A DNA stretch of 64,000 bases, taken from Thecaphora thlaspeos. Lineage: Eukaryota; Basidiomycota; Ustilaginomycetes; Urocystidales; Glomosporiaceae. This document shows, in pieces, positions 37,001 to 47,320 of the stretch. The stretch covers positions 372,001 to 436,000 of the forward strand of contig UWYS01000012.1 in assembly GCA_900291925.1 (NCBI GenBank), given 5' to 3'. Both the position numbers and the translations under genes were made by a program. Each line of letters starts with the position of its first letter. The stretch's first letter is position 1. The notes under the pieces are model-generated. The model saw nothing but the letters and a program-made list of their open reading frames with translations, made no database searches and was not told the DNA's origin.

Positions 37001-39222
37001 GCGATGGTGCTCTTACCCGAGCCGCTCATTCCGACGATCCCGACGCGCTGGCCCGCCGCTACGTCGAGGTCGAGGCCGTCGAGCGCCTTGTTGTCCGGTC
37101 GGGCCGGGTAGACGAAGCCGACCTCGTCGAAGCGGACTGAGATGCTGTCAAAGTCGCCCAGCTGCGGGAGGAGGCCGCGCTTCTCGTCAGTTCCATCGAT
37201 AGGCGACTGGGTCTCGATCGTCTTGAGCAGCGCCCGACCCGCGCCCGAGGCGGACGAGAAGGTCTGGAGGTACGGTGCGATCTGTCCAATGATGAACGAT
37301 GCGTCGAGCAGGAGGAAGATGACGGTGTACACCGCTCCCACCGTCCCGCCTTCGCCCGAGTCGGCAATGATACGGCTGCCGGAGAAGAAGGCAAGCGCGT
37401 TGGCCGAGTAGCCGACAAAGAAGAGCGAGCCGAGCACCAGGGCGGCACAGAGGGCTTTGTGCGTCCCCTGCTTGCGCGCCAGCTCGAGATGACTCTGGTA
37501 GATGTTGGAGAGGTGTTTCTGCGAGCCAAAGGCCTGGACGACGGAGAGGTTGTTGAGCGCCTCGGAGGCCAGGCTAGCGGCATGCGAGAGGTGGCTCGAC
37601 GTATTCTTCTGCGCTTTTGCGACCAGCCTGCCGCCGACGATCGAGATGATGGCAAAGGCCGGAAACAGCGAGACGAGCTGGCCCGCCAGCACAGGGAGCT
37701 TGATGAAGGCGACGATGTACGACGTGGAAAAGTACGAGACCGAGCTAATCATGATGCCGACCTTCTCCGAGGTGCCGTTCTGGATCGTCAGCAGGTCGGC
37801 GCTGAGGCGCGTCCCGACCTCACCCGGCTTCATCGTGTCGAAGAAGGCCATGTCCTGGCGCAGCACGCTGCTGAGGTAGCGCTCGCGCATCTTGCGCACC
37901 AAGCGCTCGCCCAGATTCGACCAGCACGTGGTGTAGGACCAGATCAAGACAAAGTTGACCGCGGCGATGATGGCCACGAGCTTGACCTTGTCATTGACCG
38001 AAGAGGTGAAGCCGCCAGCGGAGCCACCGTTGCCCGTCGTGATCCCTTGAGCGGCGCAAGAGCTGGCGTTAAAGTCGTCAATGAGCTGGCCGAAAAGGAT
38101 GCCGATCAAGGGAAGCGGCACGCCCGAGCCGATGGCAGCCACCACACCGACTGCAAGCAGCACATAGTCGGTCCGGTCGGCATACCGGTAGAGGGAGAGG
38201 TAGTTGGACGTCATCTTGATCTTTTGCCACGTTGATGGCGGCTTTTCCTCGTCGTCGTCGCCCTTGGCCTTGTCCGAGTCTGTGGTCGCGACAGCGCCTG
38301 ACTCTCCCGTCGATGCCAGCCCCTTCTCCTGCGCGGAGGACTCGCCCTCCTCCTCGTCGATCTGCGTCTGGTCGCGCGCCTTCTTGACCGTCTCCCTCAT
38401 CATCGCCAGCTCGAGCGCCGGTGCAACGGAAGACGATGTCGAAGCACGGCGGGGCGTGTCCCACGGATACGCTCCGCCCTGACCTGCTCGATCGTTTTCC
38501 GCATCGTCCGTAGGGTCGGCGGCGAGGGTGGGGGCAGCGTGCGGTAGCGCCGTACCGGGAGCGGCATTGGAGAAGAGGAAGGCCTCTCGCCTCTGCCTCC
38601 ACACCAGGTTGACATCGTCGTGCGAGTTGGATCTCGGGCGCGTGTTGCCTGCCTTGTGCTGCGCCGGACCAGCGGCGTCGCCACGATGCGGTCGAGGTGG
38701 GCGGGCGCTGCTGTTGGAGTTCGACCTGCGCTTCTTGCCCGCGCTGGCCCGCTTGCCGGACGAAGCGGTGCGAGCCTTGGCGGCCTGGGCCGCGTCGCCT
38801 TTGTCGTCGTCGTCTTCGTCATCCCACTTGAGGCGGTGCGGGTAGTGATGGTGATCGTCAAACGAGTAACGAGCCGAGGACGTGTTGTTGCCCTGCCCCT
38901 CGATCTGGGCGAGGAATGATTGCGAGAGCGTGTCGGCGGTCAGCTGACCTGGTCGCACGGGACGCGAGGGAGCGTCCTTGACCGAGGCGGCGGTCGAGGA
39001 AGAGGAAGAGGCGGCGTAGGACGATGCCGTCGTCGACGTCGAAAGACGCGCCTGGCCGCTGCGAGCAGCCGACGCCTCAGCCGGGGGCGGAGTCATGATT
39101 TCGTCGTTGGTCGTCGAGGGCAAGGGAACCGATCCTCCTACCGCCGTGGTGCCCTCGGCCGGCGGCGAGATCGACGATCCTGACGGCAGCGCGGCATCCC
39201 TCTCGTTGTTGTTGAACGTCAT
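34057..39222 (-). CDS. Full-size ABC transporter, subfamily B (MDR/Ste6-like)
   Basis: A single-exon gene for 1721 residues with TMD-NBD-TMD-NBD order. NBD1 has Walker A GMSGSGKSTIAAL, signature LSGGQKQRISIARAI and Walker B LLILDEATAALD. NBD2 has GQSGSGKTTAMSL, LSGGQKQRLAIARAL and LLLLDESTSALD. Both ATP sites look complete. The first 330 residues, before the first membrane helix (TDYVLLAVGVVAAIGSGVPL), are disordered and acidic/Ser-rich, longer than in typical ABCB proteins. The linker between halves is highly acidic (DIDEEDEEEAGDDDDE). NBD1 has an insertion between the Q-loop and the signature. Family members export hydrophobic drugs or prenylated pheromone; the substrate cannot be told from this sequence. 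It is convergent with FOL1, 155 bp apart. Confidence 0.93.
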   Translation of the reverse strand: MTFNNNERDAALPSGSSISPPAEGTTAVGGSVPLPSTTNDEIMTPPPAEASAARSGQARLSTSTTASSYAASSSSSTAASVKDAPSRPVRPGQLTADTLSQSFLAQIEGQGNNTSSARYSFDDHHHYPHRLKWDDEDDDDKGDAAQAAKARTASSGKRASAGKKRRSNSNSSARPPRPHRGDAAGPAQHKAGNTRPRSNSHDDVNLVWRQRREAFLFSNAAPGTALPHAAPTLAADPTDDAENDRAGQGGAYPWDTPRRASTSSSVAPALELAMMRETVKKARDQTQIDEEEGESSAQEKGLASTGESGAVATTDSDKAKGDDDEEKPPSTWQKIKMTSNYLSLYRYADRTDYVLLAVGVVAAIGSGVPLPLIGILFGQLIDDFNASSCAAQGITTGNGGSAGGFTSSVNDKVKLVAIIAAVNFVLIWSYTTCWSNLGERLVRKMRERYLSSVLRQDMAFFDTMKPGEVGTRLSADLLTIQNGTSEKVGIMISSVSYFSTSYIVAFIKLPVLAGQLVSLFPAFAIISIVGGRLVAKAQKNTSSHLSHAASLASEALNNLSVVQAFGSQKHLSNIYQSHLELARKQGTHKALCAALVLGSLFFVGYSANALAFFSGSRIIADSGEGGTVGAVYTVIFLLLDASFIIGQIAPYLQTFSSASGAGRALLKTIETQSPIDGTDEKRGLLPQLGDFDSISVRFDEVGFVYPARPDNKALDGLDLDVAAGQRVGIVGMSGSGKSTIAALMQRFYDPTAGAVRMNGIDIRDINVRWLRSQIGVVGQEPVLFDCTIMQSIAHGLVGSPAHDPLRETVLAFSQVGPDDEGTEMEEVMTPHQIELLSQVKELCIEAAKNAGAHDFISQLPQGYDTPVGEAGSKLSGGQKQRISIARAIVKQPKLLILDEATAALDSHSEKTVGAALDRVSEGRTTIAIAHRLATIRAYDKIVVVGAGKVLEQGTHKELLAKRGYYFKLAEVQDTNTAAATKGTTDVSDDASSSFGVEDIDEEDEEEAGDDDDELSSSFDKPKAIGPTSDGEGTALDASKDAEGKDKEDDQDDAKYPASTTLRRVGGLVRREWLFILAGLLTSTIMGGSYSGEAVLFGHVIDALNPCNGPAEVRAKGEEFARFFFILALIQFFAYSLNGLMWGTVAERLLFRIRRMPFETMVSQRLVWYDKQSQSPASMIASLSNDANNLGGLTGVVIGSMFCILVNLTVGIVVSHAIAWRIAVPLLALLPVILASGYMRLKVLADFQKRHETAYVKSNAMVIEAVGCIRTVASLGREEDVKRKFHRSLAKPYNESLRHFVWGNIFLAIALSISYFIYAFAYWWGSQNVAEGRYSQTAFFIVLPALLFSAQASGQLLAFAPDFSKAHVSTANILRVMDRALTATGGDDHDDGADDNVKKGSDDGAPKRSIFACHAKKTVASTTDSPTTDAVDVEKTVRRPADSAVSSSGPATVEFSDVWFTYPSRSEPALRGVSLSIPAGSFTAFVGQSGSGKTTAMSLIEAFYDPSHGSVRVDGLRTDKVSETVLRRDIALVPQEPVVFYGSVRFNVSLGAKPDPVDDVLPSRRAGSEAMLAPYRPDTRWRDAVPDEAIIEACKLAGIHETIMTFKEGYETLISSSQLSGGQKQRLAIARALLRKPRLLLLDESTSALDAESEQAFQRTLDDISKSKKCTIVAIAHRMRTIRDASHVFCFQDGQIVAQGSYSQLLRTSAKFRAMVSYQSLK

Positions 39223-39851
39223 CGTCCCACAGGTTCGGCAATGGTCTCGAGCCTTGCGTACGTCGGTTCAAGAAGACCAGCGGCAACTGGCGGCAATCGA
39301 GAAAATCTTGATTTTAATGGCAGCGGCTACCGTAAGACTGGTCGGGTAAAGACGTCTCGTCGAGCCACAAGCACGCCAAATGCCAAATTTGCTTTTCGAT
39401 CTCGGCCGCCCGTGCTTGTCGGCTGGTCGGCTATAGCGTCGGTGCGTCAGTGAATCGCTAAGAGAAGTTGCTCATTCGCACCAGGATCGCCTACGATGAT
39501 GTCCGTCGAGCGATGACCAAGGGGCCCACAACGAGCAGGCGCGCTCCCCTGTGCTGGATCGAGCGTTGTAAAGGTCGTGAGGTGGTGGGGCGGGCGGTCG
39601 TCGGGCGAATCGCTTCCACAGAGATGAGAGCGTGCGGCGATGGGGGGGCCGACAGGGTCAAGACGGGATGGAGTGTCTGGCCGGTCTTGAGGGTATCCGT
39701 CCTATGGGCTGATGGGACCGTCAGAGTCGTAAGGGATGGAAGAAAGAAGGGGCAGGGGAAGGGAAGCGGAAATATGGTGGTGTGAAGGCAACGACGACGG
39801 CGAAAGGGTCAAGAAGGAGCAGAGGACTGTCGCAAAGCCCTGCTCGGCAGT

Positions 39852-39875
39852 TCAGCTCAGCTCAGCTCAGCTCAG
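39852..39875. repeat. TCAGC pentanucleotide repeat
   Basis: Nearly five perfect tandem copies of TCAGC, about 630 bp upstream of the ABC transporter start. A simple repeat. Confidence 0.85.
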
Positions 39876-40394
39876 AGTCGGTCGGCGAACAAGACGAGCA
39901 CAGAGGGAGAGGCAGGAGGAGGGGCGGCGAGAACATTGAGCAGACGCACGCCTCTAGGCGGACTGGGACTGGAGGAGCCAAGGTGACGCCACGCAGCTGT
40001 GCCGTGACACTTTTCTTCCTCTCATGCTATGTAGCTGGCGTGCAAGTTTGCTTGATGGGAGAGCGCAGGATTGGGAGCGTCGTCATGCGGACCTGCGCCC
40101 GTCTCTCTTGTCGGGGGGCGAGCGCAGCGTCGCTCCGTCGCGCGGCCGCGCGCCCCTTTTGCCTATCAGATCCTGTGCGTCTGGGTGGGTCACTGCGTGT
40201 CCTTGCTTCGTTTCTACATACCGTACGGTACCTTTTCTTCCTCCCTCATCTCCGCGTGCCCAGCCTGATGGTGGTGACCAGCTGTACCAGCCACTCTGTA
40301 CGTACAGCAGGGCCTGCGTCCTTGGTTTCGCAATGAAACAATCGTCTTGCGGTGGCGGCAGACGCCCTTCCGCTGAGATGTGCGTGTGTGACAC

Positions 40395-40408
40395 TGTGTG
40401 TGTGTGTG
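40395..40408. repeat. TG dinucleotide tract
   Basis: Seven TG units in non-coding DNA. A simple microsatellite. Confidence 0.8.
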
Positions 40409-41110
40409 AAAAGGGGGGTTACCGCCTCTCAGCCTTTGCGCCTCTCGCTCGTCGTCACCACCTCGTCTAGGCGCGTGCTCGCTTTTGCTCCGTCTCTGAC
40501 GCAACCCGCCCTCTCACGCTCTCTGCATCGAAGGAAAAAAGCTTTGTGAAACTTTTCGCTTAAGTTACTTTCTCGGCGGCGGTGCTGCAACGCAAAGCAA
40601 GCAAGAAGCACCCACAAACTCCGCTCACCCGCGCCCACTCATTGACCGACCGACTAAGCCTAAAAGCCAGTTGGCATGCATTTCGAGGGAGAAATTTTCT
40701 TTATCAGATGAGATCCTCCCAGCGAGGTCAGCTCGGCTCTGTCGACATGTATTCAGAGCACCGCACCTGTCTACATACCTGCTTCGCCCGCCCACCAGGG
40801 TTATTTGGGCGTGTGTGGCTTCTTCTTGGCCATCGCTTCTTCCCTTCTGCAACCTAGGTCAGGCCATTCAGTCACCCCTCCCACCTTCCAAAGCACCGCA
40901 TCAGAGACAGAGTACTTGGACAACGGGTCTCCTGCTCTCGCTTCGCGCGTAGGGGCGGGACTGGTGCTGGTGAACGAGCTCGTTATCGATTGCACTGGGC
41001 CAACGTGCTCTCTCTCCGACGCCCCTAGAGTCTGGCCGGCCAACTACGTATCTCAGCTCTTCTTCTCCCCTTTCCTTCCTCTCGCCCTTCCTCTTGCCCT
41101 TCCTCTTCCC

Positions 41111-44100
41111 CTATGTGATTTCCGCGTTTGCCTTTCCCCTTCCGGACGCTCCCGCATGCTTGGCAGCGCCACCGCTGCCGCCGCTCGACTTCTTCTTGCC
41201 CTTGTGCTCGACCTTCTTCACCTGTGTCACATTCGCATCGGCATTCGCGCCCGGTCGGTCTTCCTCCGATGCCGCCCCCCTTGCCCTCGTCGAGGCATCG
41301 TGTATGCTGGTGTTGTGTTGTGAAGCGGCGTCGGCCGTTGCAGTGTTGCCGTCTGCATAAGCTGCGTCTCCACCACGTGCGAGAAGACGCAGCCAGTCGT
41401 CGCCCACCTCGCTCTTGAGCGCCTCGATCCGCCTCCGGAACGCTTCCGAGCGGCCCGCTGCACCGCCTCCTGCGCCCCCGCCTCCGCCGCCACTGCCGCT
41501 GGAGCTGCCCATTCCTGCCCCCGCACTCCATCCTGTCCCTGTTTCTGCCTCAGCGACGCTGGCCAGTAATATAGGCGGACCCAAGGGACTCGAACCGAGA
41601 CCGCCAGGGCTGGCTTTCGTCAGTGACACCGACGAAAACGGACCCGACTCAGCAGCAGCGGCCAAGTCGAGCGAGCTGGGCTCGTATAGGCTCGCCGTCA
41701 CCCTCGACCGCCTCGCCAGCGCCGCCGCCGAGCTGGTTCCGGGCCTCGGCACTCTCATTCGAGCGGTCGCCTGCGCATCACTCGCCCCTGTCTCTGTGGT
41801 GTCGCGGCCGCCAATGCTGCTATCGGTATCTGCTAGCCTGCCGCTGCCGCCGCTGCTGCTACTGGAAGAGTCGAACAGCTCACCGTTCCGGATGCTCGGA
41901 TCGTGTAGGAAGGCTAGACGTCCGCCGGACCGGCCCACCGTGTTGGAGCCACTGTCGCCGCGACGCCGCGTCTGAGGCTTCGTTGGCGAGGTGGGCGACG
42001 TCGAGGCGGCGGCCGTATTGGAGCGTGCGAGCTTCGGCGACGTCGAGGTGGGCGGGCTGGCGAGCTTAAACGGGATCGCAAACAACGTCTGGAATGGTCC
42101 GCTACCGCCCCCTGCTGCCGCCGTCAATCTCGAGCCGCTCGCAACGGCGCCGGCGCGTGAGGAAGAGGCCGACGCCGGCGTCGGCTCTTCCATCGTCAGA
42201 GAGGCGTTCGCGGCTCCTGCCTTCTTGCTCCAGGTCAGCCGCGACGTGCTGGTCAGGCCGGGTACCACGCCGCTGCCGGACGACATGATCATCGAATCGG
42301 GTCGCTGGAACTGCCGTGAGGACGCCGTCGGCCGCGGCCGCGGCACCGCCGCCGCTATGCCGCCAGTCGTCCCTTCCGCATCCGTCGGGACTGCTGAGGT
42401 CGGATCTGAAGCTGAGGTCGAGGTCGGGGTAGAGATCGAGGTCGAGGCAGGAGCCAAGGCAGCGGCAGCTGCTACGCTCGAACTGCCATTGCTGCTGGTG
42501 TTGGCGTTTTGAGCGGCTTCTTTGATCAGGTCCGATTCTGACATCGCCGCCTTCTGCTTCTGCGGCACATCGTCCGCCCTCTCTATCCCAGCCTGTGCCT
42601 TCTTCGGCGTGTTCTCAAGATTGACAACTCTCCTGTTTCTGCGCTTTGCAGCAGCAGCAACGGCGGCGTCTTTAGAACCTTCTCGCGACATGACCGCCGC
42701 TGTAGAAGCCTGTCTGCCACGAGCCTCGACTCCGACACTGGACCCGCTTACCTTGCGGTCCGGGGTCGATGATGGCGACTTGTCCGCAGTGACGGTCTGC
42801 TTAGTCCCAGGCTTCCTCTCCGGGCCATTCCGCTGCGCCACCGACCCGCGATGTTTGACCGACTTGACGACGGTCTGAGCCTGCCTCGCCTCCAGCTCGG
42901 CCTGCGCCTCGTCCTCAGCGGCCGCGTTGCCGCTACTCTGCGTCCTTCCGCGCCGCCACGCCGGATCGAGCGCGTGGGCTGCGTTGGGCACCTTTTCGGC
43001 GATGCGCTGCCTCTCGAAGAAGCCCGGCCCTTCGCCGTCGAGAGCGACGCTGCGCCCTTCCTTGGCGAACTCGACGAAGCACTCGACGCGGTAGTCGAGC
43101 AGCTCGTCCTCGAGCGGGTTGTCCTTGATCCACACCTCCCTGATCGAGGGCAGCGGGGCCAGCCGTCCGACCTCGCCGGCTTCGTAGATGCAGTTCGTCC
43201 GCAGGTCGATGCGTTGCAGCGTGTAGAGCCGCTCCAATCCGCACAGGCTCTCGAGCCGGTTGCGCGCCAAGTTGAGCACCTTGACGGCCTTGAGCGTGCC
43301 ATAAATGCCGAGCACGGAGTCGATCAGGTTGTCGTTGACGTTGAGCGAGGTCAAGCTGGGCAGATGGACGAGGGCCGGGGGCACCATGTTGAGCAGATTC
43401 GAGGAGAGGTCGAGGTGGGTTAGGCCATCCATTGCCTTTAGCGGCATCGAGGGGACGAAGGTGAGGCTGTTGTTGGCCAGGTCGAGATGGCGCAGGAAGT
43501 GCCACGCGAGCGATGGCAGCTCCGGTGGCGGCGAAGGTGACGATGGTCTCAAGCTCGCCAGCTCCCCGACGCCTGCGTCCACATCTGCACCGGATGTCCT
43601 GGCCGTTGCGCTCTCGGCCTCTGCCTCTGCCTTGGTCTCGGTTTCGGTCTCGGTCTCGGTTCCGGTCGCGGTCTCGGTTCCGGTCGCGGTCTCACCAGAC
43701 GAGCCGGTGGTGTCGCGGACGAGACTCTTCTTCGCCATCCCATCGATCCTCTCGCCGCGCCTTCTGCGCGCATCGAGGATGACGAGGTCGATGGCGAGAT
43801 CCGTCAGGTCCTCGAGCCCGCTCTTCTTGCAGGAGAGGCTGCGCAGCTGCATGCTGGCGCGGTCCCAGCCGATCAGGGTGCGCGGATCGACGTCGTCGAG
43901 CTCGAGAAAGTGGAGGTTCTTGAAGACGTCGAGCGGGACGGCGCTCTTGCCGGGGCAATCTTCGAACTCTTCGATCAACTTGGTCGCCGGGATGGGCCCC
44001 AGTCGCAGCGATGGGATCTTTGTGAAGGCAGCATAGACGTACTTGATGTCCTTGGCCGGATCAGCGGTGGTGCTGCCGCCGCCCCACCACGAGCTGCCGA

Positions 44101-44909
44101 TTGAGAAAGACGACGAGACTACGCTCATCCTGCTGCGAAACGACGACATGCTCATGGTGTCGTCCTTGTCCCTGGCCGGGGCGGAGACGAAGGAGAAGTA
44201 GGAGGTAGGCCTGGCCGATGTGGGAATCTTTACATCGAGAGGGCCGACAGGCAGGCCGAGCGCCTCAAACTGGATCAGGAGGTAGTAAAGGTAGTGCGGG
44301 TTGAGGCGAAGGGTAAGCGGGCGCGTCGAGACCTGCTGCTGTTGCTGTCCCTGTTGTTGAGCGGTGGCGCGGCCGGTGCGCGCTGCAGGCGCCGGGACTG
44401 ATATCGTGGCGGAGCCTAGCCCGACAGCGCTCCATATCGAGGAAGCGATGCCGCCGCCACCGCCGCCGTTGGCCGCTGTGGAGCCATTTATTATGAGGGC
44501 CTTCCTGGCTGCGTCGCCAAGTTTAGCCTCGTGTATGCAGATCCACTGGGCATAGTCCGAGACCCACTTGTCGCCCTTGACGGTATCCATCGGCACGACG
44601 CGGAAGAAAGCTTCGAACCGGCCCAGGGAATGAGGGAGGAGCCGGGGCTGGCCTAATCCCAGACTGCTGTTGCTGCTGCTGCTGCTGCTGCGATGTGAAG
44701 CCACCAAACGTGGCGGCAGCAGGAGTCAGGTCAAGGCCTGCTGGGTCACCCGCGGTGAGCTGCGGCTGCCTGGTTGTGGATGCTGACCGAATGCTTGTTG
44801 TTTCGAAGGAGGTTCTTTGGCGATGGTGGTGGGATGGGCTGAGCTGGTCGGGACGGAGGTGGAGCCAAGGCCGGGTCGCAGGGCCTGCTGCGAGAGCGGG
44901 CTGATCCAT
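41111..44909 (-). CDS. Leucine-rich-repeat protein, STK11IP/LKB1IP-like, with long disordered tail
   Basis: I read two exons, 44909-44750 and 44652-41111, 1233 residues; the first is inferred. Without it no ATG precedes residue MDTVKGDKWVSDYAQW (44593), although the upstream stretch RFEAFFRVVP looks coding. The N-terminal 350 residues include NPHYLYYLLIQFEALGLPVG and KNLHFLELDDVDPRTLIGWD. A block of about six LRRs follows (LRHLDLANNSLTFVPSMP, LTHLDLSSNLLNMVPPAL, VKVLNLARNRLESLCGLE) with an LRR cap (WIKDNPLEDELLDYRVECFV). The remaining 700 residues are Ser/Ala-rich and disordered. The LRR plus cap layout recalls human STK11IP and uncharacterised fungal LRR proteins. The function is unknown to me. 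A TETETETE-like run sits just before the LRRs. Confidence 0.72.
44664..44690. repeat. CTG/CAG trinucleotide tract inside the proposed LRR-gene intron
   Basis: Nine CTG-type triplets on the plus strand (one is TTG). On the coding strand they read as CAG/AGC triplets, encoding poly-Gln or poly-Ser if the proposed intron 44653-44749 is retained, depending on frame. Confidence 0.8.
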
Positions 44910-45167
44910 GCCTGGCGCCCCCCTCGCTGCGCCCAAGCTCGCTTCAGCTCAGGGTCCAAGCCAGCCAGCCGGGCCACCCAACGCTCGGTCGCGTCTCACA
45001 TCGGCAGACCGCTTCCCGATAGCCCCCCCTTGACCACCCCGATCCAAGAAGGGGTGCCGAGGGCCAAGAAGAAAGGTGTCGCGCTGCCTCGCCCTTACTT
45101 CTCCTTGGCTTCCACCACCTGCCATTCCACGCTCGCACCACTTCACCCCCGTCACCACCATCACATT

Positions 45168-46643
45168 ATGCCTTCCAGAAGCCTCGTCGCACTAGCAAGG
45201 TGAGCATCACACTTGGCCTCCTTCTGCACCTCGTCTCTCTGCGTAGCCGGCTCTTGTGTCTCTGACAGCCAGCCATCTCCTTCTTCGCCCGACCTCGAAC
45301 ATAGGACGGCGCTCCGCCAACCCTGCCAATCCCACGGCCGCTCCTTTGGCACCACCCGCCTCGCGCTCGAGCCCAAGAAGCCCTCGATCAAGTCGATCAG
45401 CGAGCTGCGCAAGCTGATCCCGGGGACCTCGATGATCAAGGCGCGCGAGGCACTCCTCGCCAGCCGCTCCTCCTCCAGTCCGGACGACGACGACGTCCCA
45501 GCCGCCCTCCGCTGGCTCGACGAGGACCGCAAGAAGAGCGGCGCCAAGAAGGCCGAGAAGGTCGCCGGCCGAAGCGTCCGCGAGGGTGTGGTGGCCGTCT
45601 CGGTACTGGCAGACGGTCTGCCCACCCCGCTTGAGGCCAGCGACAAGTCGCAGCTCAAGCACGAGGCCGTCATGGCCGGCATTGGCGCTACCTCCGGGGC
45701 CCAGGGCGCGCTGGTCGAGGTCAACTGCGAGACCGACTTTGTCGCGAGGAACGAGGTGTTTGCCCAGCTGCTCCGGGACATCGCCCACACCGCCGCCCTC
45801 TTCCCGTCTCTGGCAGCGTCTGCTGAGAGCGGGAGCACGAAAGCCGAGCCGAGCCTTGTTGACATTCCCGTCCAGGATCTGCTCGCATTTCCGCTCCTTC
45901 CGAGCTCGCCCGAGGCTGCGGCAGCAACGACAACTTCCGCTCCGCGCACAGTCGGATCGGCGATCATCGATACCGTCTCGCGCCTCGGCGAACGAATCAG
46001 CATCGCCCGGGCCTGCGCCATCCAGGGTCCCGCGGTCCCCTCTGCCTCTGCACCCCGACGCTCCGACACGGGCAAGTCGGAGGGCAGCTCGATCCTTCAC
46101 CTCGCCTCTGCCTTCGCCCATGGCGGTTCCTCTTCGGCCGGCACAGCAGCAGGCAAGGCGCACACCGCACCCGGCTACGTCCTGACGACGGGTCAGGTGG
46201 CCTCGCTGCTCTTGACCAGGGTCGCTAGTCCCGCCCTCCCCGACGCCCTCGCGGCATCGACCCAAGCCGCACCTCCCACGTTACAAGACTCTACACGCGC
46301 CCTCGTCCGATCCTTGGCTAGGCAAACGGCCGGCATGAACACAAAGAGCATCCGAGACGAAGCGTCAGCGGCGTCGGCAGACGAACCGAGCGAATCACTC
46401 TACTCGCAACCCTTCATGATGCTCCTTCCTACCGCGGCGCCTTCAGCCGAGAGCAGCGCTCAACCTGTCCAGCAGGTTCTGATGGAATGGGCGATCGCAA
46501 AGAGTCTCGGCGAAGGCGAGGCAGAGGGTGTCGTCGAGGTAGTTGGAATGAAGAGATGGGAGATGGGAGAGACGGCTGAACCCGAGGAGGAAAAAGGTGA
46601 AGGCTTCGCAAAGGAGGTCAAGAGGGCCGCCGGTCTGGCATAA
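45168..46643 (+). CDS. TSF1: Mitochondrial translation elongation factor Ts
   Basis: Two exons, 45168-45199 and 45305-46643, 456 residues. The short first exon encodes MPSRSLVALAR; joined to exon 2 it gives a basic presequence (TALRQPCQSHGRSFGTTR) with a plausible cleavage site before LALEPKKPS. The EF-Ts core is clear: the UBA-like start (SISELRKLIPGTSMIKAREA), EGVVAVSVLADG and the signature VNCETDFVARNEVFAQLLRD. The C-terminal dimerisation region is divergent and carries Ala/Ser-rich insertions. EF-Ts recharges mitochondrial EF-Tu with GTP. The predicted product is longer than bacterial EF-Ts (about 280) because of the insertions. The start lies about 260 bp from the divergent LRR gene. Confidence 0.9.
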
Positions 46644-47320
46644 TACGCCCTTTTTTCGTTGGACAGTCGCCTCGACGTTCTCCGGATGGGTGTTGTACAG
46701 TACGTTTGTAACACACGCAGAGGTAAAGTCGGACGTTCCGTCACCCGTCGACCAATTGTAGGAACAAGGGCTCAGCACAGCAGCTGGCACATCCACCTCT
46801 CCATAATATACTGTCTCGCGCGAGTGATTATCCGCCGTGCTAGCGTTCGCCCTGCGACCGTCTTACACGTCTTGCCCGGGTAAACACACGGCCAGACGCG
46901 ACAGACTGCGGCCTCATGCGTCTCGCGCGAGTGAAACCCATCCCACGACGCGTCGAGCAGGCCGGCGCGAGAGCGTCTTGCGCGAGTAAACATCTACCTC
47001 CCAGGGCGCGTCGAGAGAGTGGGGACCGACGCGTTTCGCGCGAGTAAAGACACAACCAGCAAGACACCCAACAGGGATTCTCTTGGTCCCGACACCTTGC
47101 GCGGCTTTGTCACCTGCCTCCTTCCCTTGCCCCCACCTTTGTCGGTGAACGAGCCACACACCAGATCACGAGAGATAGAGACACCAGACGACGCCCAACG
47201 ACGATGTCTGATGCAGGTTGAGACCCCAAAGGCACCTTGTCACCACCCTACATCTTCACGCTCTCTACGACCGTCCGTCGACTCTAATTAGAGCAAAAGT
47301 CCCCATTCGCCCACATACAT
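46644..47320. other. Convergent spacer between tsf1 and ilv1
   Basis: 677 bp that should hold two 3' untranslated regions. It contains the minisatellite listed next and one TACAGTA heptamer at about 46696. No gene was seen. Confidence 0.45.
46813..47047. repeat. Degenerate minisatellite, five copies of a GTCTYGCGCGAGTRA core
   Basis: Core copies start at about 46813, 46869, 46920, 46975 and 47033, spaced 51-58 bp. They read GTCTCGCGCGAGTGA, GTCTTGCCCGGGTAA, GTCTCGCGCGAGTGA, GTCTTGCGCGAGTAA and GTTTCGCGCGAGTAA. Each contains a short palindrome (TCGCGCGA or its variant). The spacers share a weaker GCGTCGAG element in the last two intervals. The unit looks like an old tandem repeat that has drifted outside the core. 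Confidence 0.8.

Larger units (their letters stand above)
39223..41110. other. Gene-free region upstream of the ABC transporter
   Basis: About 1.9 kb between the ABC transporter start and the end of the LRR gene. Short chance frames only. It holds a short TCAGC repeat and a TG dinucleotide tract (listed separately). A long upstream region may carry regulatory sites for the transporter. Confidence 0.4.

Noticed and set aside
39783..40336. Plus-strand open frames upstream of the ABC transporter
   Set aside because: They pass through simple repeats, lack domains and overlap one another in several frames.
41578..41605. GGTTCGAGTCC on the minus strand, resembling a tRNA T-loop
   Set aside because: It lies inside the LRR coding exon. 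No matching stem, anticodon arm or acceptor stem surrounds it.
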